Shown here: positions 1 to 8,599 of the stretch, piece after piece
Position numbering within the stretch: position 1 is the first letter of the stretch
How the letters are laid out: every line of letters starts with the position of its first letter
NCBI GenBank assembly: GCA_003427395.1
Contig: BFEA01000103.1
Span: 1,060,067-1,089,090, forward strand
Source of the DNA: Chara braunii
Taxonomy: Eukaryota > Streptophyta > Charophyceae > Charales > Characeae
DNA length: 29,024 nt
Direction: 5' to 3'
Position numbers and translations under genes: made by a program
The notes under the pieces: model-generated
What the model was told of the DNA's origin: nothing
What the model saw: only the letters and a program-made list of their open reading frames with translations
The model's database searches: none

Positions 1-40
1 AGAGACCGAAGTTCGAATCCAGATGCAACCGCATGAAAGA
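1..40 (+). repeat. possible tRNA/SINE B-box fragment at window edge
   Basis: Positions 10-20 read AGTTCGAATCC, which fits the Pol III B-box consensus (GWTCRANNC) of a tRNA T-arm. The A box would lie before the window, so this could be the 3' part of a tRNA gene, a SINE head or chance. No acceptor stem can be tested. Confidence 0.2.
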
Positions 41-173
41 GTAAGTAGTCCTGAATCACACGCGGCCGGTCAGTTCAATGATCATATCTCAGGGCCGTCG
101 CCTTTCTGTATGAAAGGAGGGAGAGAGGGAAAATTTTCAAAAATGCGATAATTCTACTTTGTAATCCTTGACC

Positions 174-226
174 AAAAAAAAAAAAAAAAAAAGGTTTACA
201 CTGGCATCTACTGCAGTGCGCAGCTG

Positions 227-257
<31 letters not shown>

Positions 258-299
258 AAAAAAAAAACTTTTATCCTGAAGATTTTCCTGGCATCTACA
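174..299. repeat. homopolymer cluster between 11-bp direct repeats
   Basis: Poly-A (174-192), then C21 (227-247) directly followed by A20 (248-267). The sequence CTGGCATCTAC occurs at 199-209 and again at 289-299 on either side of the C21-A20 tract. A second direct repeat sits just downstream: GCGAGA...TCCAGAATAC near 300-345 and again near 456-495. The homopolymer lengths may be assembly-limited. Confidence 0.7.
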
Positions 300-710
300 T
301 GCGAGAGAGTCCAGAATACAGACCGCGTTCAGCTTCTCGGGATCTGGACCTTTCAATCGCGGCGAGGTGTGCCACGTGTCAATCAGGAGTCGAAATGGTG
401 GGCGGTGTGTTCACACCTGCATTACAGGTGGTGGATGGCTAACGTCTTCCAAATGCGAGAATCCAGAATACCGTCTATATTCAGCCCCTCACTTGAACCG
501 ACCAAACTGCAGTGATGGTAAGAAATATTCACGTAATCCTTTTTTCCGACTTACGGCATACTCGTTCTTTAGTAGACGTATCCGACGGACAACTGCGACC
601 AGATTCAGTCGGCTAAAATCCTGGTGGCCTGGTGTGACAATGCACTTAGCTGCAGCTCGCTAACACACATCGCCCGCAGCTGAACTCCCGCACCTCCATC
701 TCCACAAACC

Positions 711-841
711 TCTTCTTCTTCTTCTTCTTCTTCTTCTTCTTCTTCTTCTTCTTCTTCTTCTTCTTCTTCCTCCTCCTCCTCCTCCTCCTCCTCTCCTTCT
801 CCTCCCCCTCCTCCTCCTTCTCCCCCGCCTCCTCCTCCTTG
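711..841. repeat. (TTC)n then (TCC)n microsatellite
   Basis: About 19 TTC repeats run into an imperfect TCC/CTC-rich tract. Open frames across it encode only poly-Arg/poly-Gly on the minus strand and are not genes. Confidence 0.95.
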
Positions 842-1052
842 TTATGGATTCAACACTACCTTCTCCACATATCAATCTTGTGCTCCCGTTAACACCGCTC
901 GGGTTAAACCCGCTCCTATTAACCCCAAAGTTAACTCCGGTTTACCACGCTTAACCCTCCACACTCTTCTTCCACAAGAACACGATTCATGAAGACGATG
1001 CAGACCAGGCCGGCAGTAGCATGCAAGACGACGCTTTGACTCACCCACAGAC

Positions 1053-1057
<5 letters not shown>

Positions 1058-1105
<48 letters not shown>

Positions 1106-1221
1106 GGGGGGGAGGAAGATAAGCACAGAATCGAGATCTGCAGGATCGATGTCGCGATTGCAATTTCGCGGAGGTCGAAGGAAAAAGGAAACAGGATGGC
1201 GACGAACAAGATTGTGACCGG

Positions 1222-1250
<29 letters not shown>
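1058..1250. repeat. (GA)n microsatellite and poly-A29
   Basis: (GA)n at 1058-1102 and an uninterrupted A run at 1222-1250. Overlapping minus-strand open frames (poly-Phe, poly-Leu/Ser) are products of these tracts. Confidence 0.95.
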
Positions 1251-1252
<2 letters not shown>

Positions 1253-1340
1253 CAAGATCGTGACAAAACGATGATGAAGGTCGAGAGAGAGCCAGAGACA
1301 CAGACAAAAACGACCGAAAAAGAAAGATACAAGGGGACGA

Positions 1341-1468
1341 TATAGGGCCTCGCTCCACTACTCTCGACATGCACAAAAGACAAAAACCATGCCGGTGTAT
1401 CTTTCCATGTTTTTTAGCGGAGTCTTCACTCTCGTTTTGCACATTTCGAGAGCAGTGGAGCGAGGCCC

Positions 1469-1472
<4 letters not shown>
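1341..1472. repeat. inverted repeat, 39-bp arms
   Basis: The left arm 1341-1379 (starting TATAGGGCCTCGCTCCACT) is the near-perfect reverse complement of 1434-1472, separated by a 54-bp loop. The right arm runs straight into a (TG)n(GA)n microsatellite. A partial third relative of the arm lies at about 1958-1993 (GGGCCTCGC, then CAC and ACTCT). It looks like a small foldback element. Confidence 0.8.

Positions 1473-1473
<1 letters not shown>

Positions 1474-1559
<86 letters not shown>
1474..1559. repeat. compound (TG)n(GA)n microsatellite
   Basis: (TG)n at 1474-1514 changes without interruption to (GA)n at 1515-1559. Downstream, 1664-1694 holds about three tandem copies of the 10-mer ACCTGACCCG, and 1876-1910 is a T-rich tract. 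Confidence 0.95.
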
Positions 1560-1563
<4 letters not shown>

Positions 1564-2240
1564 AAGGGGGTGGGGAGATGGGACAGGCCAGCGTCAAGAG
1601 GAGTAACGTCACGAGGGATTCTCGACTACATCACGTGCCATGCAACCGCTGCGATCAGGCAAATGACCCGACCTGACCCGACCTGACCCGACCGTTCTGC
1701 CCCGACCGTCATGACCCTACGACACGTGGCTTCGCTTGGGCGTCAACCCCCTCTTAACCAGTCTCGCGCCCGCAAGGTACCCTGAACCGAGACATAACCG
1801 GCGTCCAAACGACTCCTCCTATGCGCCAAACACTCCCTTGTTATCTGCCTTGTGGTTCGCTGGAATCCAAAGCGTGTTTTTTTTTTTGTTTTTTTTTTGT
1901 TTTGTTTTTTTGCGATTGCCTTGAGGTATTATCATCGGACTAACCAGCCCAGGTAAAGGGCCTCGCCACACCACTCTTGAGGGCATACTCACACGGCGAC
2001 CCCAAATCCGCAAAATATGCGGATATGGGAAGGGCCGTTTTGAGGTGTTGGGCATGCTGGGTCGGACTGCTGTACCTTTTCAGATGGGACAAGGTCGCGG
2101 CCGTCTGGAGAAATGGGGATGGGGATTTGGGGTACTTGGCTGGTCACAGGGGGCCCTCCACAAATTATGCAAGTAACTTTTGTGAACGGATTTTTGCCAA
2201 TTTTTGAAGAAAATGCAAAAAACGAAAAAGCGGCATTGGG

Positions 2241-2429
2241 GGTCACCTCGGGGGGCGAGGTCCCACTAGCAACATCGATTGGATTGAACGCCTGAATCTA
2301 GATGTGTTCCGGGAAAAGTGCAGAAATTCGAGATTGAACTCCTTTTCTGCATCTCTGCCTAAAACACGCCCAGATTCAGGATCTTAATCCAATCCCCGTT
2401 GCTAGTGGGACCATGCTCCAGAGGTGACC
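2241..2429. mobile_element. 189-bp foldback element (MITE-like)
   Basis: The whole stretch folds on itself. It begins GGTCACCTC and ends GAGGTGACC. The arms (about 2241-2313 and 2358-2429) share blocks such as TCCCACTAGCAAC, GATTGGATT and CTGAATCT in inverted order, roughly 75-80% identical by eye. The loop contains a further perfect pair, TGCAGAAA (2319-2326) with TTTCTGCA (2344-2351). There is no coding potential, and no clear target-site duplication was found. Confidence 0.75.
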
Positions 2430-3169
2430 GCAAAATCCCTTGTCGGCCTGGGAGTTTGAATCGCCTGGAACGGATAGGGCCCTGGGAGGTTGGGGGCGCA
2501 ATTACGGGCGCAACGGAGCGCTCCGTTCTGACGCCGCCGGTAGTAGATCCGCCGGCATCGTTCCGTCGCCGCTCCACGCCCGTAGTGGAACGGCGTGTCG
2601 GCTTCCACCCTTCGTCAAGTTGTTGACGACAACCATCGCTATGGAGTGTTGGGGGGTATAGGGGCTGATGAATGATCCCCAGACTAGGTGTCCGTGACTA
2701 TGTGCAGAATGTGATTTGGTAGGCGCCCAAGGGCGCCGCCTGGGATGAAGTAAGAGCATACTCGAATCGAGCGAGGAGCAATCGTCGAGAGGATGACGCG
2801 TTAGCCACTATTTGAAGATTTATCGGTGGAACAGGACACACAAGGCGGAGAGTCCCATCGTATTCGACATCAACGTATGGGACAGCCTCGAAAAGACAAC
2901 TACAGGAGCTCAGGACACCCATTGGGACTATCGATGACACCAAGATGACAACACCTCCAACAGGGAGGAAGGTATAATAGCACCCCCCTAAATGCGTGTA
3001 TGCTTGTCCTTGGTCATGACCTGGTGCTATCGCAGTCATTATATTATAGCTTAAACTTTGAACTGCTGCTATAGGACGTAACCGTGATATTATTCCCTGA
3101 CTGTTAGTATGATTAGGTTTATTAAGGTTGTAGGGCGTTTTGGTAGTACAAAGTTGGTCAAGGACGCAG

Positions 3170-4321
3170 ATGGCAGCTTTGGAAGAATCAGAAGCGGATA
3201 GGGTTCGAACGTTGATTGCTGCTTGTTTTGAGGATGGGGTCCTTCCGGTAGGACTCGATCACGGGACGGTCACAATTGAGGGTCGGACTGCAAAGATTAC
3301 ATTGAATTATGATTTGGATGATGCGGTGGTTAAATGGCCTAAGGAGCGGACGGTAGTCGTGGCATTCCAAAATGAAGCCAGATCATTACCTAATAAGATT
3401 AAAGAAATGCTCATCCGGATTTATGAAGATGGGTGGTGCTCTAATCCGACGGTCAATCCATCCTTGAAAAGAGGAAGGACGAAAAATGAAGGAGGAGGTG
3501 TTTTTTCCTACGTAGCCACCACCAAGGAGATAGCCGAGTTCATGATTCAGAAAGGGTCGGACAAAATTAAGTTCGATGAGATTTACACGGTTTATTCGGT
3601 TGTTTTCCGGAAGTGGGCAACAAAGAAGGAACTCGAAGATCTAAAAGCCCAGGAGGTCGCTGGAAAGTTTTGGGTAATGGCGATTAGGGTTTCCCTCCGA
3701 GCGATGTTTCACTTGCACTGGGCGGTGGAAAACTCCATGGCAAAAATTCTCAAAGTTTACCCTGCCCAAAAGGATAATCATTTTCCAAAGTTAAAGAACA
3801 TAAAAATGGATCTGGCTCCGGAAGCCAGACAGATGTGGAAAGACGTCTTGGAGTTCACAAAGGATGGAGAACTCTTTAGACTCGAGTTCGTGTCCCAAGC
3901 CACTGATTGGTGCAAGAAATGTCGATGGTTTTACCACACGAAAAATGACCCCTCCTGTCCACACCACCCCCAACATCACACGACTCGAGGAGCATCTTCC
4001 TCGACACAAGGAGGGAATAAACCCCCCAATCCATTTCACCAAGGAGTCAGCAGCAGCCAGAACCCAGACCCAAAGTGGCCACCTCGTAGTGCCACCTCCC
4101 ATCCGCAACACCCGGGGCCTCGACCCACGTCACTGACACAAGGCTTACCGCCGCATCCACAACCCAGGATACAGCCCCAACCTCAATCACGGTCGAACTC
4201 CCATCAACCCACGCAGCAATTGGGTGGAGGACCGGGTCTACAACGGAAAAAAATTCTAGAATTAAATAATCATTCTATAGTGAAATTACATTCTAAATTT
4301 AAAATTTTCATTCCATCTTAA
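3170..4321 (+). CDS. LINE ORF1 protein, N-terminal part, truncated by insertion
   Basis: Nucleic-acid-binding ORF1 of LINE copy A. I chose the ATG at 3170 (MAALEESEADRV...); the frame is open further upstream but only with a non-ATG start. The N-terminal ~250 residues resemble the ORF1 of LINE copy C at 27945-29024 block by block (CFEDGVLP / CFNDGILP; IRIYEDGW / IHMYENGW; KEIAEFMIQKGSDKI / KEVAAFLRCKGQDKI). At 3911-3958 lies a zinc-knuckle-like array spaced CX2CX4HX6C. A Pro/Gln/His/Ser-rich, probably disordered tail follows. From about 4246 the frame enters an AT-rich inverted-repeat element and stops at 4321, so the last ~25 residues are not native. In other LINEs ORF1 coats the RNA to form an RNP; that role is inferred here. 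Confidence 0.85.
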   Translation: MAALEESEADRVRTLIAACFEDGVLPVGLDHGTVTIEGRTAKITLNYDLDDAVVKWPKERTVVVAFQNEARSLPNKIKEMLIRIYEDGWCSNPTVNPSLKRGRTKNEGGGVFSYVATTKEIAEFMIQKGSDKIKFDEIYTVYSVVFRKWATKKELEDLKAQEVAGKFWVMAIRVSLRAMFHLHWAVENSMAKILKVYPAQKDNHFPKLKNIKMDLAPEARQMWKDVLEFTKDGELFRLEFVSQATDWCKKCRWFYHTKNDPSCPHHPQHHTTRGASSSTQGGNKPPNPFHQGVSSSQNPDPKWPPRSATSHPQHPGPRPTSLTQGLPPHPQPRIQPQPQSRSNSHQPTQQLGGGPGLQRKKILELNNHSIVKLHSKFKIFIPS

Positions 4322-4718
4322 AAAATGTCATTCTAATTTTAAAATTTTTCGTCTTACTTAAAAACTTTCCTTCCAACAATGGGTTATCCCTTCTTATTTG
4401 AACTGCATGCTAGAGATGGAATGAAAGTGTGGACGAGTTCATGAAATATTTTAATTGGACTGTCATTCTAAGTAAGGATTTTCGGTCATAAATAGGTTAA
4501 TCCAATCTAAATTAGAAGATATTTCTTGTAGTAGAATGAAAGTTTAATTAAAACATTTCATAAACTCGTTCATACTTTCATTCCATCTTGAACAAATAGA
4601 TGTAGTTGGAAGGAAAAACTCATATTTAGACGGGATCTTATCAAATAAAACTAAAAATTTTAGAATTGGACGAACATTGGAATGATAATTTATAAATATG
4701 AAGGATTTTTTTTTATGG
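4246..4718. mobile_element. AT-rich inverted-repeat element (MITE-like) inside ORF1
   Basis: A sharp change to very AT-rich sequence with long inverted-repeat structure. The inner arms 4414-4470 and 4532-4588 are 57 nt each with about 7 mismatches, around a ~61-nt loop. Outer matching blocks (CTTTCCTTCCAAC near 4367 against its complement near 4605; TTCTAA-rich stretches) extend the foldback over most of ~470 bp. The ends carry A7 and T9 runs. The exact ends and target duplication are unclear. There is no ORF, so it is non-autonomous. Its insertion splits LINE ORF1 and puts the two halves in different frames. Confidence 0.75.
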
Positions 4719-4803
4719 AATGTTTTTCAACTTTCATTTCTCGTGAGGATACTAAAGGTGTAATGTTTTTCAACTTTCATCTGTGTTCCGGATACTAAAG
4801 GTG
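4719..4803 (+). repeat. 43-bp imperfect tandem duplication
   Basis: Two copies, 4719-4760 and 4762-4803, each starting AATGTTTTTCAACTTTCAT and ending GGATACTAAAGGTG, with a diverged middle. They sit at the right edge of the inverted-repeat element, directly before the second ORF1 piece, and may be a by-product of the insertion or of slippage. Confidence 0.85.
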
Positions 4804-4805
4804 TC

Positions 4806-5336
4806 ATGGTGATGTGTTATAACACAGAGAATGATTGTCTTGGTATTCCCTCGTTCGAAACAAACCTCCCACCTAACAACGAAGTGATTCTTAAATGTGT
4901 TAAAGACATATTACGTAATCGGTTTCCATGCCGAGTAATCCCAAACCTCACAATAGGCCGAGCAGTACGACAACACCCGGTGGGTGTGCTGCATAGACTG
5001 TACGTCCCGTTCATTGATCTGAGATTACCCTCAGACACATATCCAGTGCAAGAGAAGGAGGGAGTCGTATGGGCTCCTAGTGAGTGGTTCAACGATACGC
5101 ACAATCAACAACTATCCCGCATCCAACTAACGAAGGGTTTGTCGGTTGATTGTATCGCGGAATGCAATCTCAAACTGAAGGGCCGAAACATGGCATCAAT
5201 GTTCTTCCACGACAGCCTCACATCCTCCTGGACCTCTGGACGTGAAACTGCACGGGAACGTCAGAGGAAAACACCCACCACTGCCAGAGCAGTGGACCGT
5301 ATCCGCGAACATTCCGGTCTCCGTTCACCAAAATGA
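4806..5336 (+). CDS. LINE ORF1 C-terminal piece or separate small ORF
   Basis: 176 codons from an ATG at 4806. I do not recognise a named domain. It has a middle segment rich in hydrophobic and aromatic residues (about residues 60-95: VGVLHRLYVPFIDLRLPSD, then EGVVWAPSEW) and a basic, Arg/Thr/Ser-rich tail. Its stop overlaps the start of ORF2 in the tetranucleotide ATGA (5333-5336). That spacing and strand mark it as part of the same LINE, most simply the C-terminal part of ORF1 cut off by the AT-rich element, which lies in a different frame. A genuine third ORF is the alternative. Confidence 0.65.
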   Translation: MVMCYNTENDCLGIPSFETNLPPNNEVILKCVKDILRNRFPCRVIPNLTIGRAVRQHPVGVLHRLYVPFIDLRLPSDTYPVQEKEGVVWAPSEWFNDTHNQQLSRIQLTKGLSVDCIAECNLKLKGRNMASMFFHDSLTSSWTSGRETARERQRKTPTTARAVDRIREHSGLRSPK

Positions 5337-7348
5337 ATAAAATCTCACTGGCTTCTTGGAACATGAGAGGGCTGGGGGACTCCAGAGGAAAGGAAAAACG
5401 CAATCGCTTGAAGGCATGGATCCACGAGAAACGAGCACAAATAATATGCTTACAAAAGACTACGTTGGATAGCCAAAAAATAGAAGGGCTATGTAAATGG
5501 TGGGACGGGCCACAATTAAGGGCCCCAGCTAGCGGAACGAAAGGGGGGACAACTATCCTACTCCACCGAGATCTAGACTTCGAATGGACAGACGAATGCT
5601 TCGATAACTGGGGCAGATGGGTCTGGGTAAAAAAAACGATAGTTGAAGAATCATGGGCCATCATGTGCGTGTACGTGCCATCAGACCGCAAAGAGCGTAT
5701 CGAATTTCTGGCGGGGTTAGAGAATGCAATCCCTGATGTGGAGAATCTCATTTTAGTCGGCGACTGGAATGTGGTTCTCAACCCTGGATTAGACACAGCG
5801 GAAGTTCGACCTATACGGTCAGATGCTAAACTGCTACTTGCGTTCTTGGAACGACAAAGGTTGATTGATGCCTATTGGGTAACCCATCCTACAGAACATG
5901 GATTCACTTGGCACCTGGCAAGCAGAAATCAGGTCCAACCAAAAAGACAGCGTAGATTGGACATGATATTTATTCGTGCAACAACATGGAATTCAATGCT
6001 ATCAGTACAACCGATAACACACCCCATGTCAGACCACTATCCACTGCTGGTTCAGTTTCTACCAGGACCATGCGTAGATCGGGGAAGGAGTTTTTTCCGC
6101 TTGAATGTGGAAAATCTGAAGGATAAAGGCATCTGCCAATGGGTCAGGGATCAGAACCAGTCGTGGCAACAAGCCAGACCCTTATTCGAATCTAAAGGTG
6201 ATTGGCTGTCAACAAGCCTACACATTACCTCCAAAGCGTTGTCTGTGTTCTCAATAATTAAAGCCCATTTTAGGAATAAGGAGGAGGATTTATGCAAATG
6301 GAAAGTAGAGGAAGCAGAGGCAACTATGGGCTCACACCCGGTGGCAGACGTGTTTTGGGCTAGAGAAAGGGTGCGATGGCTGGCCAAGTGGAAAAAACTG
6401 CAGATACAGAAACAGAAACTGTGGTTAGAACGGTGTAAAATCAAAGGCATGGAGAAAATTGATAGGATGTCTGCAAAAACTTTTGCTTTTGTGAAGCGCC
6501 AATCCTCAAAGCACCGAGTGATGAAACAATTGACTCACCCATTCGATCCTAATCTCCGACCCACCACGGAAACAAGAGGCATGTGTGACTATGCTGTAAC
6601 GTACTTTAAAGATATCCTAACCTCACGAAGGCCCACATGTGAACTTGACCAGGATCTAACAACGTGTTCGGACTTTTGGGTCAACACAACAGCAAAGATT
6701 CCACCAGAAGGAAGGTTAGCACTTGATAGACCAATCACGGGGGAAAAAATCACACACGCAACGAATCAGATGGCCAAGAACAAAGCCCCTGGAGAAGATG
6801 GCCTCCCTATAGATTTTTTTTTAAAATTTTGGGATCTTTTCAGGGAGGATTTAACGATATTTTACAATGAGGCTCTTATGGGCATCAATCTCCCGACAAG
6901 TATGACAAAAGGTATCATTGCGTTACTGTTCAAAAAAGGGGAGAAGAACAACATAAGAAATTGGCGACCGATTTCGCTGCTGAACACGGTGTATAAGATA
7001 CTGGCTAAAACGTTGGCTATCAGACTTGCAGAGTATCTACCAGGTTTGGTAGGGGTGGACCAGGGAGCCTTTGTGAGGGCCAGATCTATACTCGACAACA
7101 TTGTCACTATAGTGGAGGTGATGGAGGTCATAGCTGATGAGAATTTTGATGTTGCCGTTGTCGAGCCCACCAGTCCCACACGGGGACCCTCCCGATCGCG
7201 TCACGCAGGATTTTGCAGGACTTTGTCGCGGAGAGCATTTGCCGCTTCGACCGAGTGCGCCAGCCGTACCTCTCGCGAGCCCTACGACAGGACAGAGTCA
7301 TGCGAGGCACCGCTACCTCCACCTACGGGAGCTGCCACCATCCCTTAG
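5333..7348 (+). CDS. LINE ORF2: AP-type endonuclease plus N-terminal half of reverse transcriptase, truncated
   Basis: The enzyme of LINE copy A, which nicks target DNA and primes reverse transcription. The endonuclease spans about residues 1-245: SWNMRGL at the start, then LQKT at 40-43 where the family has LQET, GDWN (codons 5759-5770), RLDMIF, and SDHYPLL near the end. A linker with basic and coiled-coil-like residues follows. The RT starts with KAPGEDGLPIDFF, then IALLFKKG, NWRPISLLNTVYKI, and GAFVRARSILDNI, and ends at about codon 609, before the catalytic motif A. The remaining ~60 residues to the stop at 7348 are Arg/Ser/Pro-rich and come from the repeat at 7159-7554. Glu-to-Lys at residue 42 hits a metal-binding position, so the endonuclease is probably dead. 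The rest of the frame is free of stops. Confidence 0.93.
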   Translation: MNKISLASWNMRGLGDSRGKEKRNRLKAWIHEKRAQIICLQKTTLDSQKIEGLCKWWDGPQLRAPASGTKGGTTILLHRDLDFEWTDECFDNWGRWVWVKKTIVEESWAIMCVYVPSDRKERIEFLAGLENAIPDVENLILVGDWNVVLNPGLDTAEVRPIRSDAKLLLAFLERQRLIDAYWVTHPTEHGFTWHLASRNQVQPKRQRRLDMIFIRATTWNSMLSVQPITHPMSDHYPLLVQFLPGPCVDRGRSFFRLNVENLKDKGICQWVRDQNQSWQQARPLFESKGDWLSTSLHITSKALSVFSIIKAHFRNKEEDLCKWKVEEAEATMGSHPVADVFWARERVRWLAKWKKLQIQKQKLWLERCKIKGMEKIDRMSAKTFAFVKRQSSKHRVMKQLTHPFDPNLRPTTETRGMCDYAVTYFKDILTSRRPTCELDQDLTTCSDFWVNTTAKIPPEGRLALDRPITGEKITHATNQMAKNKAPGEDGLPIDFFLKFWDLFREDLTIFYNEALMGINLPTSMTKGIIALLFKKGEKNNIRNWRPISLLNTVYKILAKTLAIRLAEYLPGLVGVDQGAFVRARSILDNIVTIVEVMEVIADENFDVAVVEPTSPTRGPSRSRHAGFCRTLSRRAFAASTECASRTSREPYDRTESCEAPLPPPTGAATIP

Positions 7349-7554
7349 GTGGGCGTATCCCCGCCGAGCTACTTAACCACATGCGAAAGTTTCTCGTATG
7401 CAATTGCAGAGGTGGCCCAACCGAGGGCGTTTCTCGTTCGCTGTAGCATAGGGGGTTACGCGCGGTCGAACGCCCAAGAAATCGAACCCGCACGCGAATC
7501 GACGTACTGGGGGGCTGAGGTCCCAAACGTGACTCGACGTCGGTCGACTAGGAC
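7159..7554 (+). repeat. dispersed ~390-bp repeat, copy A
   Basis: Shares a start (TGTCGAGC), an end (CGACGTCGGTCGACTAGGAC at 7535-7554) and internal blocks (ATGCAATTGCAGAGGT, CGAGGGCGTTT, CGTTCGCTGTAGCATAGG) with 15159-15499 in the same orientation. Copy A breaks the LINE RT frame at its left end. The family is unrecognised: there are no terminal TG...CA, no poly-A tail and no clear box A/B. A CA-rich low-complexity stretch follows at 7556-7652. Confidence 0.8.
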
Positions 7555-7679
7555 ACATCGCACACACCACCCGTTACACCACAACACTCACATCTACCCA
7601 CACATAACACATGAAAAAACACAAAACAAACACAACATCACAACACTGCTAGTCCCTTCAGTATCTGACCCATAACTTC

Positions 7680-8585
7680 ATGCCGCGAGAATCAGGTAGG
7701 TACCGCGCGCAGGACTTTCGTATAAGAGTCGTGCGCGCACATGGCCTCCTCATATCAACCAGCCATGCGGGCATTCGCAAGCATTTGCGCTGATGGGGTA
7801 CTATGTGGTACTCGTAGCCTCGCGGCCCTTGATAGTCTCGAGGGTCGCGTTCGACACTCAAGTGTCGNCTGACAGGCGCTTTGAGGGGTAATCTCTTGAC
7901 GCCAGACAACCGCCATGTGCGGTTGAAGACCACACCCTCTTCTGCACCCTGTGCAGAGGGGTTGAGTAGACAACTTTAGGGCTATCGTGGTAGCCAAAAT
8001 CAAGGGGTTTGACTTTAACGGCTACCACGGACTACAACGTCAAACCACAAAGACTTTAAGGAGGTAACAACTGCTGACAGTCTGATAGTAATTCCAAAAG
8101 AGAGGAGAAGGCCAACGCGAAAGACGCGTGCGGATGATGCCCAAACTCAGACCCACTAGCAACCCGATGTTTTGAGATTTTTGGAGGCTCGTACACTGGT
8201 CCCCTTACGCCGACTAGGCTTATTCCATGCCTCCTGCGTCGTCTCGTGCTGCCGAAACTTGGGTTCACTGGTCGTGACGTGCTTTTGCCCTCTTTGCTCG
8301 TCCCATAACCTTCGAGCGTAGAAATTGGTAAGTGTCGTGCGCAGAACCTACGCATACCGACCAACGATGCGGGTTTGCGTAAGCAATTGTGACGTCGGCG
8401 CTTTACGTGATGCCCATGCCCGAGTGGCCTCTTTTGAGCCATGGGGTCGCTCTCGCCGCTCAGGCCTCAGCTGAAGTGCGCGCTAAGGGGGGTAAACCTT
8501 TAGCAAGCGCAAGACCGACATGAGGGTCTTACCATCTTCTGCACCCTGAGGTGCCCCAAAGGGTGCAGGGTAAGATGGTCCCTAG
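7680..8585. repeat. diverged direct duplication with stem-loops
   Basis: Two related stretches, 7680-7970 and 8312-8585, share GTCGTGCGC, a CCA-CATGCGGG-CGCAAGCA-like block, and the block CTTCTGCACCCTG. Stem-loops: 7935-7960 (10 bp with a small bulge), 7986-8029 (CGTGGTAGCC pairing with GGCTACCACG, extended by AAAATCAA/TTGACTTT), and 8531-8579 (ACCATCTT and TGCACCCT pairing across a short loop). An N lies at 7868. No credible gene: the open frames here lack ATG starts and recognisable domains. Confidence 0.6.
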
Positions 8586-8599
8586 GGCAGGAAGGAATT

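Larger units (their letters stand above)
2443..7166 (+). mobile_element. LINE copy A, 5' portion (5'UTR, ORF1, ORF2 N-terminal part)
   Basis: A two-ORF non-LTR retrotransposon: ORF1 with a zinc knuckle and proline-rich tail, then ORF2 with an AP-like endonuclease and the first half of a reverse transcriptase. The 5' limit is uncertain. About 0.7 kb of presumed 5'UTR precedes ORF1, and I see no other gene there. The LINE stops abruptly at about 7159-7166, just before RT motif A, where an unrelated repeat begins. An AT-rich inverted-repeat element interrupts ORF1. The matching 3' half of a LINE, possibly the same copy, lies at 24237-27272. Confidence 0.85.

Noticed and set aside
660-1686. Open frames of poly-Arg, poly-Gly, poly-Phe, Leu/Ser and Cys/Val repeats
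   Set aside because: They are translations of TTC, TCC, GA, TG and A-run microsatellites.
8531-8590. Helitron 3' end (hairpin then CTAG)
   Set aside because: The hairpin is far longer than usual and only 2 nt separate it from CTAG. There is no 5' TC end or Rep/helicase sequence.
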